Positions 7,835-16,111 of a stretch of 52,447 bases of DNA are shown here, in pieces. Origin of the DNA: Oscillospiraceae bacterium (GTDB lineage: Bacteria; Bacillota; Clostridia; Oscillospirales; Ruminococcaceae); contig JAFZGF010000075.1 in the NCBI GenBank assembly GCA_017555565.1, positions 1 through 52,447 on the forward strand, given 5' to 3'. Numbering within the stretch: position 1 is the first letter of the stretch; each line of letters begins with the position of its first letter. The position numbers and the translations under genes are program-made. A model generated the notes under the pieces. The model was not told the DNA's origin. It saw only the letters and a program-made list of their open reading frames with translations, and did no database searches.

Positions 7835-9040
7835 ATGAAAAAGAAAATTACTTTAAGCACAGCAATTACCATTATGTTTGTTGCTATGACAGTTACATTC
7901 TGTCTGACAATGATTGTTTCATCACGTCTTTTTGAAGCAAAAGTTGCATCTGTAAACGAAAAAGAGGTAATGTACGATAAAATATCTGATATTGACCGGG
8001 CTGTACGTCAGAACTTTTACACAGCAGTAGATGATACAAAAGTTCTGGAAAGCATGGCTGCCGGCTATGTTGCAGGTCTTGGCGATACCGAAGCAAAATA
8101 TTATTCCTCTGATGCAGTTGCAGAATACCAGCAGGTACTGGATGGTAAAATTATCGGTATAGGCGTTGACTTTGTAAAATCAAGAGAAGACAGCGGCTAT
8201 ATGAAGATTTACAATGTATACAAAGAATCTCCAGCAGACGTGCAGGGTATCGTGGCAAACGATACAATCACTGCCATCAATGGCCAGAGCACCATCAATA
8301 TGTCTGTGGAAACAGCACAGCAGATGCTGGCAGGTGTATCAGGCGAAACTGTAGATATCACATATATCCATGAAAATACAGAATCTTCTGTAACTCTCAC
8401 TCATAAAGCCTACGAATCACCTTCTGTGGACCATTCCAAACAGAATGACTACGGCTACATCAAGGTATCAGGTTTCTCTGCCAAAACAGCTTCCGAATTG
8501 GACTATGCCGCAAACAATCTTATCAGCCAGGGTGTAAAGGCACTGGTAATTGACCTGAGAAACAACTCAACCAAAGACTTTGAAAGCGCAGCAGCAGCTG
8601 CTGATGTGCTGCTGAAAGAAGGCACTACAATGTACGCTGTTTACAATGACGGTGAACGCAAAGTGCTCTACACATCAGATAAAAACGGTGTTTCAGTACC
8701 TGTTGTACTTATTACAAACAGCGGCACCGGCTATGCTGCCGAAATGTTTTCAGTTATGTTAAAAGATATTGCAGGTGCAAAAACAGTCGGTACAGTTACA
8801 ATGGGCAAAGGTTCCCTGCAGAAACTTTACCGCCTGCCAGATGGCAGTGGTGTAGAAATCACAGTGGCCACACTCTCACCGGTTTCTTCTTCTGTTTACA
8901 ACGGCACAGGTATTGCACCAGATTATGAAAAAGTTCTGGAAACAGCACAGGAACAGAATTTCTACACACTTACAGTTGAAACAGACCCACAGATTCAGCG
9001 TGCATTTGAAGTAGCACAGAATCTTGTTGCAAATCAGTAA
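7835..9040 (+). CDS. S41/CtpB-like PDZ protein lacking the catalytic serine
   Basis: The protein has 401 residues. An N-terminal signal anchor (about 8-30) precedes a helical region, a PDZ domain (about 95-185, with GIGVDF and SPADVQGIVANDTITAING) and an S41 peptidase domain (about 200-390). The catalytic lysine (K325 in MGKGSLQ) and following Gln are kept. However, the position of the nucleophile, 25 residues before the lysine as in E. coli Prc (S452/K477), is Tyr300 in SGTGYAAEM. The protein is therefore probably inactive as a protease and may act as a scaffold. B. subtilis ctpB also lies by ftsEX. It is the last gene of the operon, followed by a strong terminator. Confidence 0.9.
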   Translation: MKKKITLSTAITIMFVAMTVTFCLTMIVSSRLFEAKVASVNEKEVMYDKISDIDRAVRQNFYTAVDDTKVLESMAAGYVAGLGDTEAKYYSSDAVAEYQQVLDGKIIGIGVDFVKSREDSGYMKIYNVYKESPADVQGIVANDTITAINGQSTINMSVETAQQMLAGVSGETVDITYIHENTESSVTLTHKAYESPSVDHSKQNDYGYIKVSGFSAKTASELDYAANNLISQGVKALVIDLRNNSTKDFESAAAAADVLLKEGTTMYAVYNDGERKVLYTSDKNGVSVPVVLITNSGTGYAAEMFSVMLKDIAGAKTVGTVTMGKGSLQKLYRLPDGSGVEITVATLSPVSSSVYNGTGIAPDYEKVLETAQEQNFYTLTVETDPQIQRAFEVAQNLVANQ

Positions 9041-9049
9041 AATAAAAAA

Positions 9050-9077
9050 ATCCCTTGCAGGCCAAGGGATTTTTTAC
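9050..9077 (+). terminator. Terminator of the ftsEX operon
   Basis: ATCCCTTG (9050-9057) pairs with CAAGGGAT (9063-9070), followed by TTTTT. It closes the ftsE-ftsX-M23-S41 unit. Confidence 0.9.
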
Positions 9078-9098
9078 AGTATATGAAAGGAAACAGCT

Positions 9099-9437
9099 AT
9101 GCCTTCCAAAATCAAAAGCAAACTGCTTATAGTGACCGTGTTCTGCGCCACTCTGGCAATTCTTTTTCTGATTGCTCCTGCAACAGCAGAAATGTATTCC
9201 CTTATTCTTCTGGGTGTCTCACTTCTGATGGCAACACTGGCAGGATTCAACGCAAGGGAAACTGTTGAACTGCAGTATAAAGTTAGCAGTTTTATCACCC
9301 TGGCAGTGTTCATTTTTGTTGGCATTTTTGCCAGCGTAATGAATATGTCTGTTGGCGGAATGGCCCTTTATGTTGCAATTATCTGCGGCATTGCCGCAAT
9401 CCGCGCACTTACATTGCTGATGGGCGAATATAAATAA
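9099..9437 (+). CDS. Small four-helix membrane protein, unknown function
   Basis: The protein has 112 residues, almost all membrane: helices at about 9-29, 32-50, 61-81 and 85-107, with a short charged turn NARETVELQYK between helices two and three. I do not recognise the family. AAGGAAA precedes the ATG. It sits immediately after the terminator of the ftsEX operon and is closed by its own terminator at 9447-9480. Low-level read-through from the ftsEX operon could express it, because no clear separate promoter is visible in the 58-bp gap. Confidence 0.75.
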   Translation: MPSKIKSKLLIVTVFCATLAILFLIAPATAEMYSLILLGVSLLMATLAGFNARETVELQYKVSSFITLAVFIFVGIFASVMNMSVGGMALYVAIICGIAAIRALTLLMGEYK

Positions 9438-9446
9438 CTATAATAA

Positions 9447-9480
9447 AAAAGCATCGGATTTCCGATGCTTTTATTTTTTT
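9447..9480. terminator. Bidirectional terminator between convergent genes
   Basis: GCATCGGA and TCCGATGC (9451-9458 and 9461-9468) form the stem, with an A-run before and TTTTATTTTTTT after. It serves the rightward membrane-protein gene and the leftward NifX-like gene. Confidence 0.9.
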
Positions 9481-9880
9481 AGTGATTGCAGTCGTGGTCG
9501 CCACAGCCATTGTCACCGCATTCGTGGTCTTCACCATGGTGATGGTCGTGATGATCACATTTGAAATCAGGGTCAAAGGCCAGTTTGCCTTCCAGATATG
9601 ATGCTACTGCCAGGTCAGCCTCTCCCTGAACGCCGCCGATTACCTGGATACCTGCAGCAGCCATTGCGTTTTTTGCACCTGTGCCCATACCGCCACAAAT
9701 CAGTACATCTACACCCAGTGCGCTCAGCACACCGGCCAATGCACCGTGACCACTGCCACCGGAGCTAACCACTTTCATATCAGCCATTTTGCCGTCAACA
9801 ACTTCGTACACTTTAAACTGACTTGTACGGCCAAAATGCTGGAAAACCATGCCATTTTCATATGTAACTGCTATTTTCAT
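9479..9880 (-). CDS. NifX/NafY-like (dinitrogenase Fe-Mo cofactor-binding family) protein with His/Cys-rich tail
   Basis: The protein has 133 residues. The first 100 form the NifX/NifB-C-terminal fold: MKIAVTYENGMVFQHFGRTSQFKVYEV at the start, split here by the conserved HFG, then GVDVLICGGMGTGAKNAMAAAGI. In organisms without nitrogenase this family is thought to bind iron-sulfur or other metal cofactors. The last 30 residues are packed with His, Asp and Cys (DHHDHHHGEDHECG and DHDCNH), a likely metal-binding tail. An upstream in-frame ATG at 9979 is rejected because the family starts at MKIAVTYENG and GAGG lies nine bases before that codon. No nif genes are nearby. Confidence 0.88.
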   Translation of the reverse strand: MKIAVTYENGMVFQHFGRTSQFKVYEVVDGKMADMKVVSSGGSGHGALAGVLSALGVDVLICGGMGTGAKNAMAAAGIQVIGGVQGEADLAVASYLEGKLAFDPDFKCDHHDHHHGEDHECGDNGCGDHDCNH

Positions 9881-10051
9881 TAACCTATCCCTCTTTTTTT
9901 TGTGTTTGTTTATTTCATTCAATATCATAACTGTACTCCTGTTGCGGACATAAGTCAAGGGTGTGGGGACAAATTTCACAATTTGTTGAAATATAAACAG
10001 TCTGGGTTTATAATAAAACCAATAAAACCTTTTTGAAAATGGGGGATAATG

Positions 10052-11539
10052 ATGAAAAAACTTATAAGCATTTTACTGGCATTTGCACTGTGTATATCAC
10101 TTGTTGCCTGCGGCAGTGGTGACAGCGCCGCACCCGATAAAGTGGATACAGATTCAGGTCTTGTGTATCCTTTCAACATTGTAAATGCTCCTATGGGAAT
10201 CGGCAAAGCATATAAGTACAAGACAGTATGTTATCAGGATACATCTCTTGAAACAAACGGCTATGTCTACATAAAAGACTATACAGTAACACCTGCAGGC
10301 GATGGCATGGTGGAAAAATCAGTTACAGCCACATTTTTGTTTGATGATGACAACGCCTGGTACAAGGGTATGTATTTTGACATCCTTTATGCTGATATGA
10401 ATGGTGAAGGCATAATAGACGACGATGATAATGAATGGATTGTGACAATGGATGGCACAGAATATGATGTTGTTATTCTCAGGGATGAATTCAGCAACAA
10501 ACAATGGCTTCCGGAAGTGGTTTATGTTGCGGATTATACTCTGACAGTCCGTGTACCTGAAGGTTACGATGACATAGTGCTTATGTTCTATAATTCACGG
10601 CACAAACTGAATGTTGCACCGGATGGTGAAGATATTCCAGACGGCACAGCTATTACCTCTCTTACAGACAGTCACAGCCAGTGGTTTGTACTTGGCGGTG
10701 AAGACGGTACATATTACGGCAAACCAATCGAATTCGGTCGGGGGGACGGAGACCCGCAGACAATTATTTCACAGCGTGTTTACGAAGGCGATGCACCACC
10801 ACCTGCACCTGTAGCACCTGATGATTTTTCTATTGGTCCGGACGAAAACTATACAGACGATCCTGATATAGCTGACGGCGGTTTTACATATGTGGAAATT
10901 GATAACTGGTTTCATGACTCCATAAACCCAAATGAAAAAATGGGTGTTGAAATCCATTATTCCACATACAACACTTTTGAAACTGACTATGTAATGGCAC
11001 AGGCTTTTGTTGATGGAGTGGACGAGCCGATTTTTGAAAGAAAAATGCCGGCCTATGAAGAAGGCAGAAATTCATACTCCAACAGTGTGACTTTTGTAAT
11101 CGATGGCCCAAATCTGCCGGCAGATGCCGCCAGCGTAAATTTCTGGTATAAACTCTATGACGAAACAGGTACAGAAATATCTGCAACACAGATGGATATT
11201 CCGGTGGAAGAACCACGGCGGCCAGGGACAGATGCTACTGTAAAAATTACTGATTTTACTCCAGGAGAAATCAGCAAATCCGAAAGTGCCGTAAATGTTG
11301 ATATTTACTACGAAATTGAAGGCTATACAGAAGGAATGTCAATTATTTTCTCTGTAAAAGATGGCAACGAAGGTGATGTAGTTGATTTTGCGGACTTTGA
11401 AACAGAAGAAGATGGCGCGATTACCACAATAATTCCTGCAAATCAGCTGTTGAATGACAACATCAGTATCAAAATCAGACTTTTCAATAAGTATGGCGAT
11501 GAAATGTCATCAGCTATATGTAATATCCCTATGAAATAA
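10052..11539 (+). CDS. Large lipoprotein with repeated Ig-like domains, unknown function
   Basis: The protein has 495 residues. A signal peptide ends in the lipobox LVAC, with the lipid-modified cysteine at residue 20, so it is anchored on the outer face of the membrane. The body is acidic, beta-rich and has no catalytic motif I know. Two C-terminal modules look related: one begins at TYVEIDNWFHD (about 275) and one at VKITDFTPGEI (about 395), both followed by a V-x-I-x-Y strand. They are probably tandem Ig-like folds. GGGGG at 10041-10045 fits the ATG at 10052 better than that at 10049. A terminator follows directly, so it is likely a single-gene unit. Confidence 0.85.
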   Translation: MKKLISILLAFALCISLVACGSGDSAAPDKVDTDSGLVYPFNIVNAPMGIGKAYKYKTVCYQDTSLETNGYVYIKDYTVTPAGDGMVEKSVTATFLFDDDNAWYKGMYFDILYADMNGEGIIDDDDNEWIVTMDGTEYDVVILRDEFSNKQWLPEVVYVADYTLTVRVPEGYDDIVLMFYNSRHKLNVAPDGEDIPDGTAITSLTDSHSQWFVLGGEDGTYYGKPIEFGRGDGDPQTIISQRVYEGDAPPPAPVAPDDFSIGPDENYTDDPDIADGGFTYVEIDNWFHDSINPNEKMGVEIHYSTYNTFETDYVMAQAFVDGVDEPIFERKMPAYEEGRNSYSNSVTFVIDGPNLPADAASVNFWYKLYDETGTEISATQMDIPVEEPRRPGTDATVKITDFTPGEISKSESAVNVDIYYEIEGYTEGMSIIFSVKDGNEGDVVDFADFETEEDGAITTIIPANQLLNDNISIKIRLFNKYGDEMSSAICNIPMK

Positions 11540-11544
11540 ATATT

Positions 11545-11577
11545 AAAGACTGCAGACTATTGTTTGCAGTCTTTTTT
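11545..11577 (+). terminator. Terminator of the lipoprotein gene
   Basis: AAAGACTGCA (11545-11554) pairs with TGCAGTCTTT (11565-11574), followed by further T residues. Confidence 0.9.
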
Positions 11578-11620
11578 AATGGTAAAATATATACATCAAT
11601 TGATTCATGGGAGAGATAAT

Positions 11621-12448
11621 ATGAAAAAAATAGCTTTTATCGGTGCAGGTAATATGGGTGGTGCACTTGTTATGGGAATATGCAAAGCCATCGACCCACA
11701 GCAGGTAGTGATTTTTGATTTGAATACAGAAAGAACAGCATTTCTGGCTGAAAAAACAGGTTGCAGTGTTGCCGCAACAGCTTATAATGCCTGCAAGGAA
11801 GCGGAATATATTGTACTGGCAGTTAAACCACAGCAACTGCGTGATGTGCAGGCACTGCTTATTCCTGCCATGAGAGAAGCCAGGGAAAACGGAATACAGC
11901 AGAAGATTCTTTCTATTGCCGCAGGTATTACTCTTGAATCTTTGGCTGAAATTCCACTGCAGTATGGTTTTGATTTGCCCGTTTTCCGTATGTTGCCAAA
12001 TACACCAAGCGAAATCGGCGAAGGTCTGAACATCTATGCTGAAAACAGCCTTGCCACAGACGAAATGTGTGCAGAGCTGGAAAATATGTTCAGCCAATGT
12101 GGTCTGATCGAAAGAGTTACAGAACATATTCTTGATGTTGCATCAGCAGTTTCCGGCTGTACACCTGCCTTTGCATATATGTTTGTTGATGCATTGGCTG
12201 ACGGCGCTGTGCGCTGTGGTCTGCCACGCGACAAAGCCATCAGATATGCTGCCCAGGCTGTAAAAGGTGCTGCTGCAATGGTACTGGAAACAGGCCGTCA
12301 CCCTGACGCTCTGAAAGATGCAGTCTGCTCCCCAGGTGGTTCTACAATAGTTGGTGTTGCCACACTTGAAAATGCGGCTTTCCGCTCCGCCGCCGCAAAT
12401 GCAGTCTTCTATGCAAATGAAAAGAATATAGAACTTGGTAAAAAATAA
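11621..12448 (+). CDS. proC: Pyrroline-5-carboxylate reductase
   Basis: The protein has 275 residues and catalyses the last step of proline synthesis, NAD(P)H-dependent reduction of 1-pyrroline-5-carboxylate. The Rossmann motif IGAGNMGGAL is at residues 6-15. The family signature is in the C-terminal dimerisation domain: SAVSGCTPAFAYMFVDALAD, then AQAVKGAAAMV and VCSPGGSTIVGV. The length is normal. The ATG at 11621 follows GGGAGA and begins at the Rossmann strand; an earlier in-frame ATG at 11564 would add 19 residues that overlap the preceding terminator. It is bounded by terminators on both sides. No proA or proB is in the window. Confidence 0.96.
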   Translation: MKKIAFIGAGNMGGALVMGICKAIDPQQVVIFDLNTERTAFLAEKTGCSVAATAYNACKEAEYIVLAVKPQQLRDVQALLIPAMREARENGIQQKILSIAAGITLESLAEIPLQYGFDLPVFRMLPNTPSEIGEGLNIYAENSLATDEMCAELENMFSQCGLIERVTEHILDVASAVSGCTPAFAYMFVDALADGAVRCGLPRDKAIRYAAQAVKGAAAMVLETGRHPDALKDAVCSPGGSTIVGVATLENAAFRSAAANAVFYANEKNIELGKK

Positions 12449-12454
12449 AATCAT

Positions 12455-12498
12455 ATACATCAAAAGGCACCGTAATTATGCGGTGCCTTTTGATGTAT
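12455..12498. terminator. Long perfect hairpin between convergent proC and phosphatase
   Basis: An 18-bp perfect stem (12455-12472 with 12481-12498, core AAAAGGCACCG/CGGTGCCTTTT) has the loop TAATTATG. It is unusually long for a terminator. The internal TTTT lies in the 3' arm and the flanks are AT-rich, so termination in both directions is likely. Confidence 0.75.
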
Positions 12499-12537
12499 AT
12501 AGATAAGATAAATTATATATGGGAAAATATTAAAGCT

Positions 12538-13068
12538 TCAGATTTCATATTCCACAAGGCTGGCGTTATCCGGTGAATATGTGCTGAACTGTTCGTTCTC
12601 CATATCTTCAAAATATGTACGTATTATTCTGCACACACCGCCGTGACAAACCACCAGCACATTTTTGTCAGGGTAATTCTTTCTTATGTCGTCCAACCGG
12701 TTGTAAACACGCTGTGCCACCTGCATCATGGATTCGCCACCAGGGTGTTTTGTACAGAATTTTCTTTTTCCGGCCAGAAAACCAGGGTGCTTTCTGTCCA
12801 CGCCTTCGTATATGCCAAAATCCTGCTCAATCAGTCTTTCGTCCACTACGACCGGCAGGTTATATCGGTCGGCCACAGCCTGTGCAGTCTGTCTTGCCCT
12901 TATCATAGGGGATACCACAATTATATCTATATCTTTACCCTCTGCGTTATCTGCCAGTTTTTCGGCTTGTTGCAGACCAACCTCTGTCAGTGGAATATCA
13001 GTTCTTCCGCACACCTTATTATCAGCATTCCATTGGGTCTGTCCGTGTCTTGCCACAAAAATTTTCAT
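12538..13068 (-). CDS. Histidine phosphatase (phosphoglycerate mutase-like) family protein
   Basis: The protein has 176 residues of the histidine phosphatase superfamily. The phosphohistidine motif RHGQTQWN is at residues 7-14. The second arginine lies in SPMIRARQTA, the acid/base glutamate in LIEQDFGIYEG, and the second histidine in VVCHGGVCR. All catalytic residues are present. Size and the D-x-G-x-x-E-G pattern are shared by broad-specificity phosphatases and cobalamin-pathway alpha-ribazole phosphatase; with no cobalamin genes here, substrate is open. GGAGG precedes the start. It is divergent from the GNAT gene across a 91-bp gap containing a perfect inverted repeat. Confidence 0.9.
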   Translation of the reverse strand: MKIFVARHGQTQWNADNKVCGRTDIPLTEVGLQQAEKLADNAEGKDIDIIVVSPMIRARQTAQAVADRYNLPVVVDERLIEQDFGIYEGVDRKHPGFLAGKRKFCTKHPGGESMMQVAQRVYNRLDDIRKNYPDKNVLVVCHGGVCRIIRTYFEDMENEQFSTYSPDNASLVEYEI

Positions 13069-13090
13069 ACAACACCTCCGATTTTGTTAC

Positions 13091-13131
13091 AAACAGTATA
13101 CCATAAATAACTCCTAAATGGTATACTGTTT
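13091..13131. promoter_or_regulatory. Perfect 14-bp inverted repeat between divergent genes
   Basis: AAACAGTATACCAT (13091-13104) is mirrored by ATGGTATACTGTTT (13118-13131), with a 13-bp centre. Each arm carries a TATACT element pointing outward, so the symmetry may reflect back-to-back -10 boxes, a regulator site, or both. No T-run follows, so it is not a terminator. Confidence 0.5.
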
Positions 13132-13159
13132 ACAAAAAGACAAATTACGCAGGTGAATT

Positions 13160-13930
13160 ATGACAAATAAAGATATTCTTGATATTGCTCTGAAGCAGTC
13201 AGCCATCGATTTTGGCTGTAAGCCAGAAGATTTTTTATCCGTTGAAAACAAAGTCTTTATATCAAAGCCTAACCCAGCGGCCCGCAAATATCTGCCGTTG
13301 CCTTTCCGGTGTGATATGGTAACCTATGGCAACAATATTGTGGCGCAAACCAGCAAAGAACTGTTTTCAGTTACAGAAAAATATATAAACAGCTATCCAC
13401 GGGAACATTGTTTTGAAACACCACATCTGCATAAGCTGGACGAAATGCTGGCACATTATAATCATAAGGTCTGTTTTATGGCTGAATATTTTTTGCCGGA
13501 TGTGAATTGTTTGCAACCACTGGACTGTAACTACGAAATAAAATTTATGGAAAAAGGACAGTTTGATCACCTTTACCTGCCACAGTGGTCCAATGCGGTT
13601 TCCACATCCCGCCCACACCTTGATATGCTGGTGGCGGCTGCCTTTGACGGAGATGAGATTATAGGTATGGCAGGTGCATCTGCCGACTGTGAAACAATGT
13701 GGCAGATAGGTATTGACGTGCTGCCGTCATACCGCAGGCAGGGTGTGGCATCGGCGCTTACCAGCCGTCTTGCTCTGGAGATTATCAGTAGGGGGAAGGT
13801 ACCTTTTTACTGTTCCGCCTGGTGTAATATAAAATCCGTCAGAAATGCAATACGCAGTGGCTTTCGTCCGCGGTGGACAGAAATCACAGCCAGAGATGTA
13901 GATTTTGTTGATAAACTGAACGAATTGTAA
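13160..13930 (+). CDS. GNAT-family N-acetyltransferase
   Basis: The protein has 256 residues. The C-terminal half holds the GNAT fold: the acetyl-CoA pyrophosphate loop is in DVLPSYRRQGVASALTSRLA (about 190-209), preceded by beta-strand MWQIGI and followed by SAWCNIKSVRNAIRSGF, the end of the cofactor site. The N-terminal 110 residues form an extra domain found in a subgroup of clostridial GNATs, containing the start NKDILDIALKQSAIDFG. Substrate is unknown. AGGTG lies seven bases before the ATG. It is divergent from the phosphatase gene and ends at a bidirectional terminator shared with the hydrogenase. Confidence 0.87.
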   Translation: MTNKDILDIALKQSAIDFGCKPEDFLSVENKVFISKPNPAARKYLPLPFRCDMVTYGNNIVAQTSKELFSVTEKYINSYPREHCFETPHLHKLDEMLAHYNHKVCFMAEYFLPDVNCLQPLDCNYEIKFMEKGQFDHLYLPQWSNAVSTSRPHLDMLVAAAFDGDEIIGMAGASADCETMWQIGIDVLPSYRRQGVASALTSRLALEIISRGKVPFYCSAWCNIKSVRNAIRSGFRPRWTEITARDVDFVDKLNEL

Positions 13931-13934
13931 AATA

Positions 13935-13966
13935 AAAACAGCACTTTAACAAGTGCTGTTTTATTG
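13935..13966. terminator. Bidirectional terminator between GNAT and hydrogenase genes
   Basis: AAAACAGCACTT (13935-13946) pairs with AAGTGCTGTTTT (13951-13962), loop TAAC. A-rich left flank and T-rich right flank suit both convergent genes. Confidence 0.9.
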
Positions 13967-13979
13967 TTATATCAAATTA

Positions 13980-15404
13980 TTAAATCTTGGCGTCAACCAC
14001 TGCAGTTTTGATATCAGGTACTGTAGATTCTTTTGCATGGGCGTCTACTTTCAGTGCGGCTTTTGTACCTGTATGTGTCAGACAGCCAGCGCCGTTGATA
14101 CAGCCGCCGTCACAAATCATACCTTCTACAAAGTTTTCTTTCAGAACCCCTTTAGCCAGTTTCAGCAGTGCGATTTTACATTCGTCCACACCACTGCAGG
14201 TAGCAGGTTTTACTTCAAAATCAATGCCCTGTTCTTCCAGTGCTCTTGCAGCTGCACCTGTCAGACCGCCTGAGTGTGCAAATATTCTGCCATAGAAAGA
14301 GGCGTCGTTCAGCTGGTCTTCTTCCAGACTCAGTACATCTATATCACGACTGTCCAGCAATGCCTGCAGTTCTTCAAAGGTCAGCACGCTGTCAACATAT
14401 GGGCGTACATTTTCTTTCTGCATTTCAGCTTTTTTGGCTGTGCAAGGTCCGATAAATACAGTTTTAGCTGTTGGATCCAGTTGTTTGATGTATCTGCCCA
14501 GTTCAGCCATAGGCGAAAGGTTGTGAGAGATGTACTGCACTGCGCCAGGATGATTTTTTTCAATATATGATACAAATGCAGGGCAGCAGCTGCTGGTCAG
14601 TTTGCCTTTTTCAGCCAGCTCGGCGGCTTCTTTAAGGGCAACCATATCAGCACCCAGTGCAACTTCTTTTACATCAGTGAATCCCACTGCTTTGATGCCG
14701 GAGATAATCTGGCCCAGTTTTGCATAGCTGAACTGGCTTGCTATTGCAGGGGCAACCATTGCGTACAGTTTTGTGCCATTGCGCTGGGATTCTTTTATCA
14801 ATTCAACCACATCAAGTATGTAGCTTTTATCGACAATAGCGCCAAATGGACAACGATATGTGCAGGCACCGCAGGCGATGCACTTTTCATCGTCAACTTT
14901 TGCAGACTGGTCTTCGTTTATTGAAATAGCATTTACTTTGCATGCGGCCTGGCAAGGACGGATATTGTTTCTGATTGCGCTGAAAGGACAGGCCTGGGCG
15001 CATTTACCACAGTTGACGCATTTTTCTTTGTTGATGGTTGCTCTGTGTTCATTGTCAAATGTAATTGCACCTACAGGGCAAACATCAGCACATCGTTTGG
15101 AGATGCATCCACGGCAGGCATCTGACACCTGATAGCCACCAACAGGGCATTCATCGCAGGCAATAGAGATAACTTCGATAATATTTTTATTGCTTTTGTC
15201 ACCGCCCATTGCTATTTTCATACGTTCTGAGATTATGGCTCTTTCTTTATATACACAGCAACGCATGGTTGGCTCTTTGTTAGGCATAATAATTTTTGGA
15301 ATATCAGCAAAGTTTTCCAGCAAAGTATCATTAAAGGCATTTCGGGCCATTTCACGCAATACCTTGTATTTGAGATGCTGAACACGTGTGTCAAATTTTT
15401 GCAT
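13980..15404 (-). CDS. Monomeric [FeFe] hydrogenase, group B type
   Basis: The protein has 474 residues. It reduces protons or oxidises H2, presumably with ferredoxin. Several iron-sulfur motifs come first: CDECPVGG to CISKRCADVCP (about 83-110), CVNCGKCAQACP (129-140) and CIACGACTYRCP (175-186). The H-cluster motifs follow: L1 TSSCCPAF (270-277), L2 GPCTAKKAE (319-327), L3 EGMICDGGCINGAG (427-440). The L1 and L2 variants, and the N-terminal region without a 2Fe-2S domain, fit group B rather than the group A enzymes. The proton-relay cysteine is kept. It follows rex by 24 bp on the same strand. Maturases hydEFG are not in the window. Confidence 0.92.
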   Translation of the reverse strand: MQKFDTRVQHLKYKVLREMARNAFNDTLLENFADIPKIIMPNKEPTMRCCVYKERAIISERMKIAMGGDKSNKNIIEVISIACDECPVGGYQVSDACRGCISKRCADVCPVGAITFDNEHRATINKEKCVNCGKCAQACPFSAIRNNIRPCQAACKVNAISINEDQSAKVDDEKCIACGACTYRCPFGAIVDKSYILDVVELIKESQRNGTKLYAMVAPAIASQFSYAKLGQIISGIKAVGFTDVKEVALGADMVALKEAAELAEKGKLTSSCCPAFVSYIEKNHPGAVQYISHNLSPMAELGRYIKQLDPTAKTVFIGPCTAKKAEMQKENVRPYVDSVLTFEELQALLDSRDIDVLSLEEDQLNDASFYGRIFAHSGGLTGAAARALEEQGIDFEVKPATCSGVDECKIALLKLAKGVLKENFVEGMICDGGCINGAGCLTHTGTKAALKVDAHAKESTVPDIKTAVVDAKI

Positions 15405-15428
15405 CTTTTATCTCCTTGAAATAATATG

Positions 15429-16061
15429 TTATTTGCCCAGTTCTTCGTTCAGTTTGTTTGAAAGAACTGCCAGGCTGGTAGCCATATTTTCATTCTGTAC
15501 GATAATACCTTTAGGAACTGTAAGGGATGTAGGAGCAAAATTCCATATGCCTTTTGCACCGAACTTTACCAGATTGTCGCAGGTTGTCTGTGCAAATTTT
15601 GCAGGTGTAGTGATAATACCGATATGAATATCCTGATCGTTCATTACCTCTTCCATCTGGCTGATATGATATATAGGTTTACCTTTTACATATGTTCCGC
15701 ACAGAGCTTCGTTTGAATCAAAGGCGGCCACCACATTGAGACCGTAACTTGTAAAACCGTTATAACCCAGCAAAGCTTTGCCCAGGTCGCCTGCACCTAC
15801 AATAACAGCATTTTTGGTGTTGTTGTAATCCAGAAATTCCTGCAGGTCAGCGATAAGAACAGTGGTTTCATAACCTACTTTTGGACGGCCTGCGCTGGAA
15901 GCACAGGACAGGTCTTTTCTTACCTGAACATGGTTCAAATCCAGGAGGTTTGCTATTGTTGTGGCAGAAATATATTCCACACCTTCCTTTGCTTTTTCCT
16001 GAAGCAATGACAGATAAATAGGCAGACGGTACAGTGTCCGTTTGGATATTTGTTTTTTCAT
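15429..16061 (-). CDS. rex: Redox-sensing transcriptional repressor Rex
   Basis: The protein has 210 residues. An N-terminal winged helix (about 1-80) includes KRTLYRLPIYL, ISATTIANLLDLNHVQVRKDLSC. A Rossmann domain follows, with the NADH-binding GAGDLGKALLGY, and a final domain-swapped helix used for dimerisation. Rex senses the NADH/NAD ratio and represses fermentation, hydrogenase and Rnf-type genes when NADH is low. The ATG at 16061 is chosen over an upstream TTG at 16076 because GGGAG lies eight bases from it. The hydrogenase gene starts 24 bp after the stop, so the two are probably one transcript. Confidence 0.96.
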   Translation of the reverse strand: MKKQISKRTLYRLPIYLSLLQEKAKEGVEYISATTIANLLDLNHVQVRKDLSCASSAGRPKVGYETTVLIADLQEFLDYNNTKNAVIVGAGDLGKALLGYNGFTSYGLNVVAAFDSNEALCGTYVKGKPIYHISQMEEVMNDQDIHIGIITTPAKFAQTTCDNLVKFGAKGIWNFAPTSLTVPKGIIVQNENMATSLAVLSNKLNEELGK

Positions 16062-16111
16062 ATTCACATCTCCCAAATAAAAATATTTTTATCGATAATT
16101 TTATTAATATT

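Noticed and set aside
9479-9979. Extended start for the NifX-like gene at 9979
   Set aside because: The extra 33 residues are Lys/Arg-rich and unlike the family, and the ribosome binding site fits the start at 9880.
12455-12498. MITE or palindromic mobile repeat
   Set aside because: The 18-bp stem is perfect but sits exactly between convergent stops and has no target-site duplication or second copy in the window.
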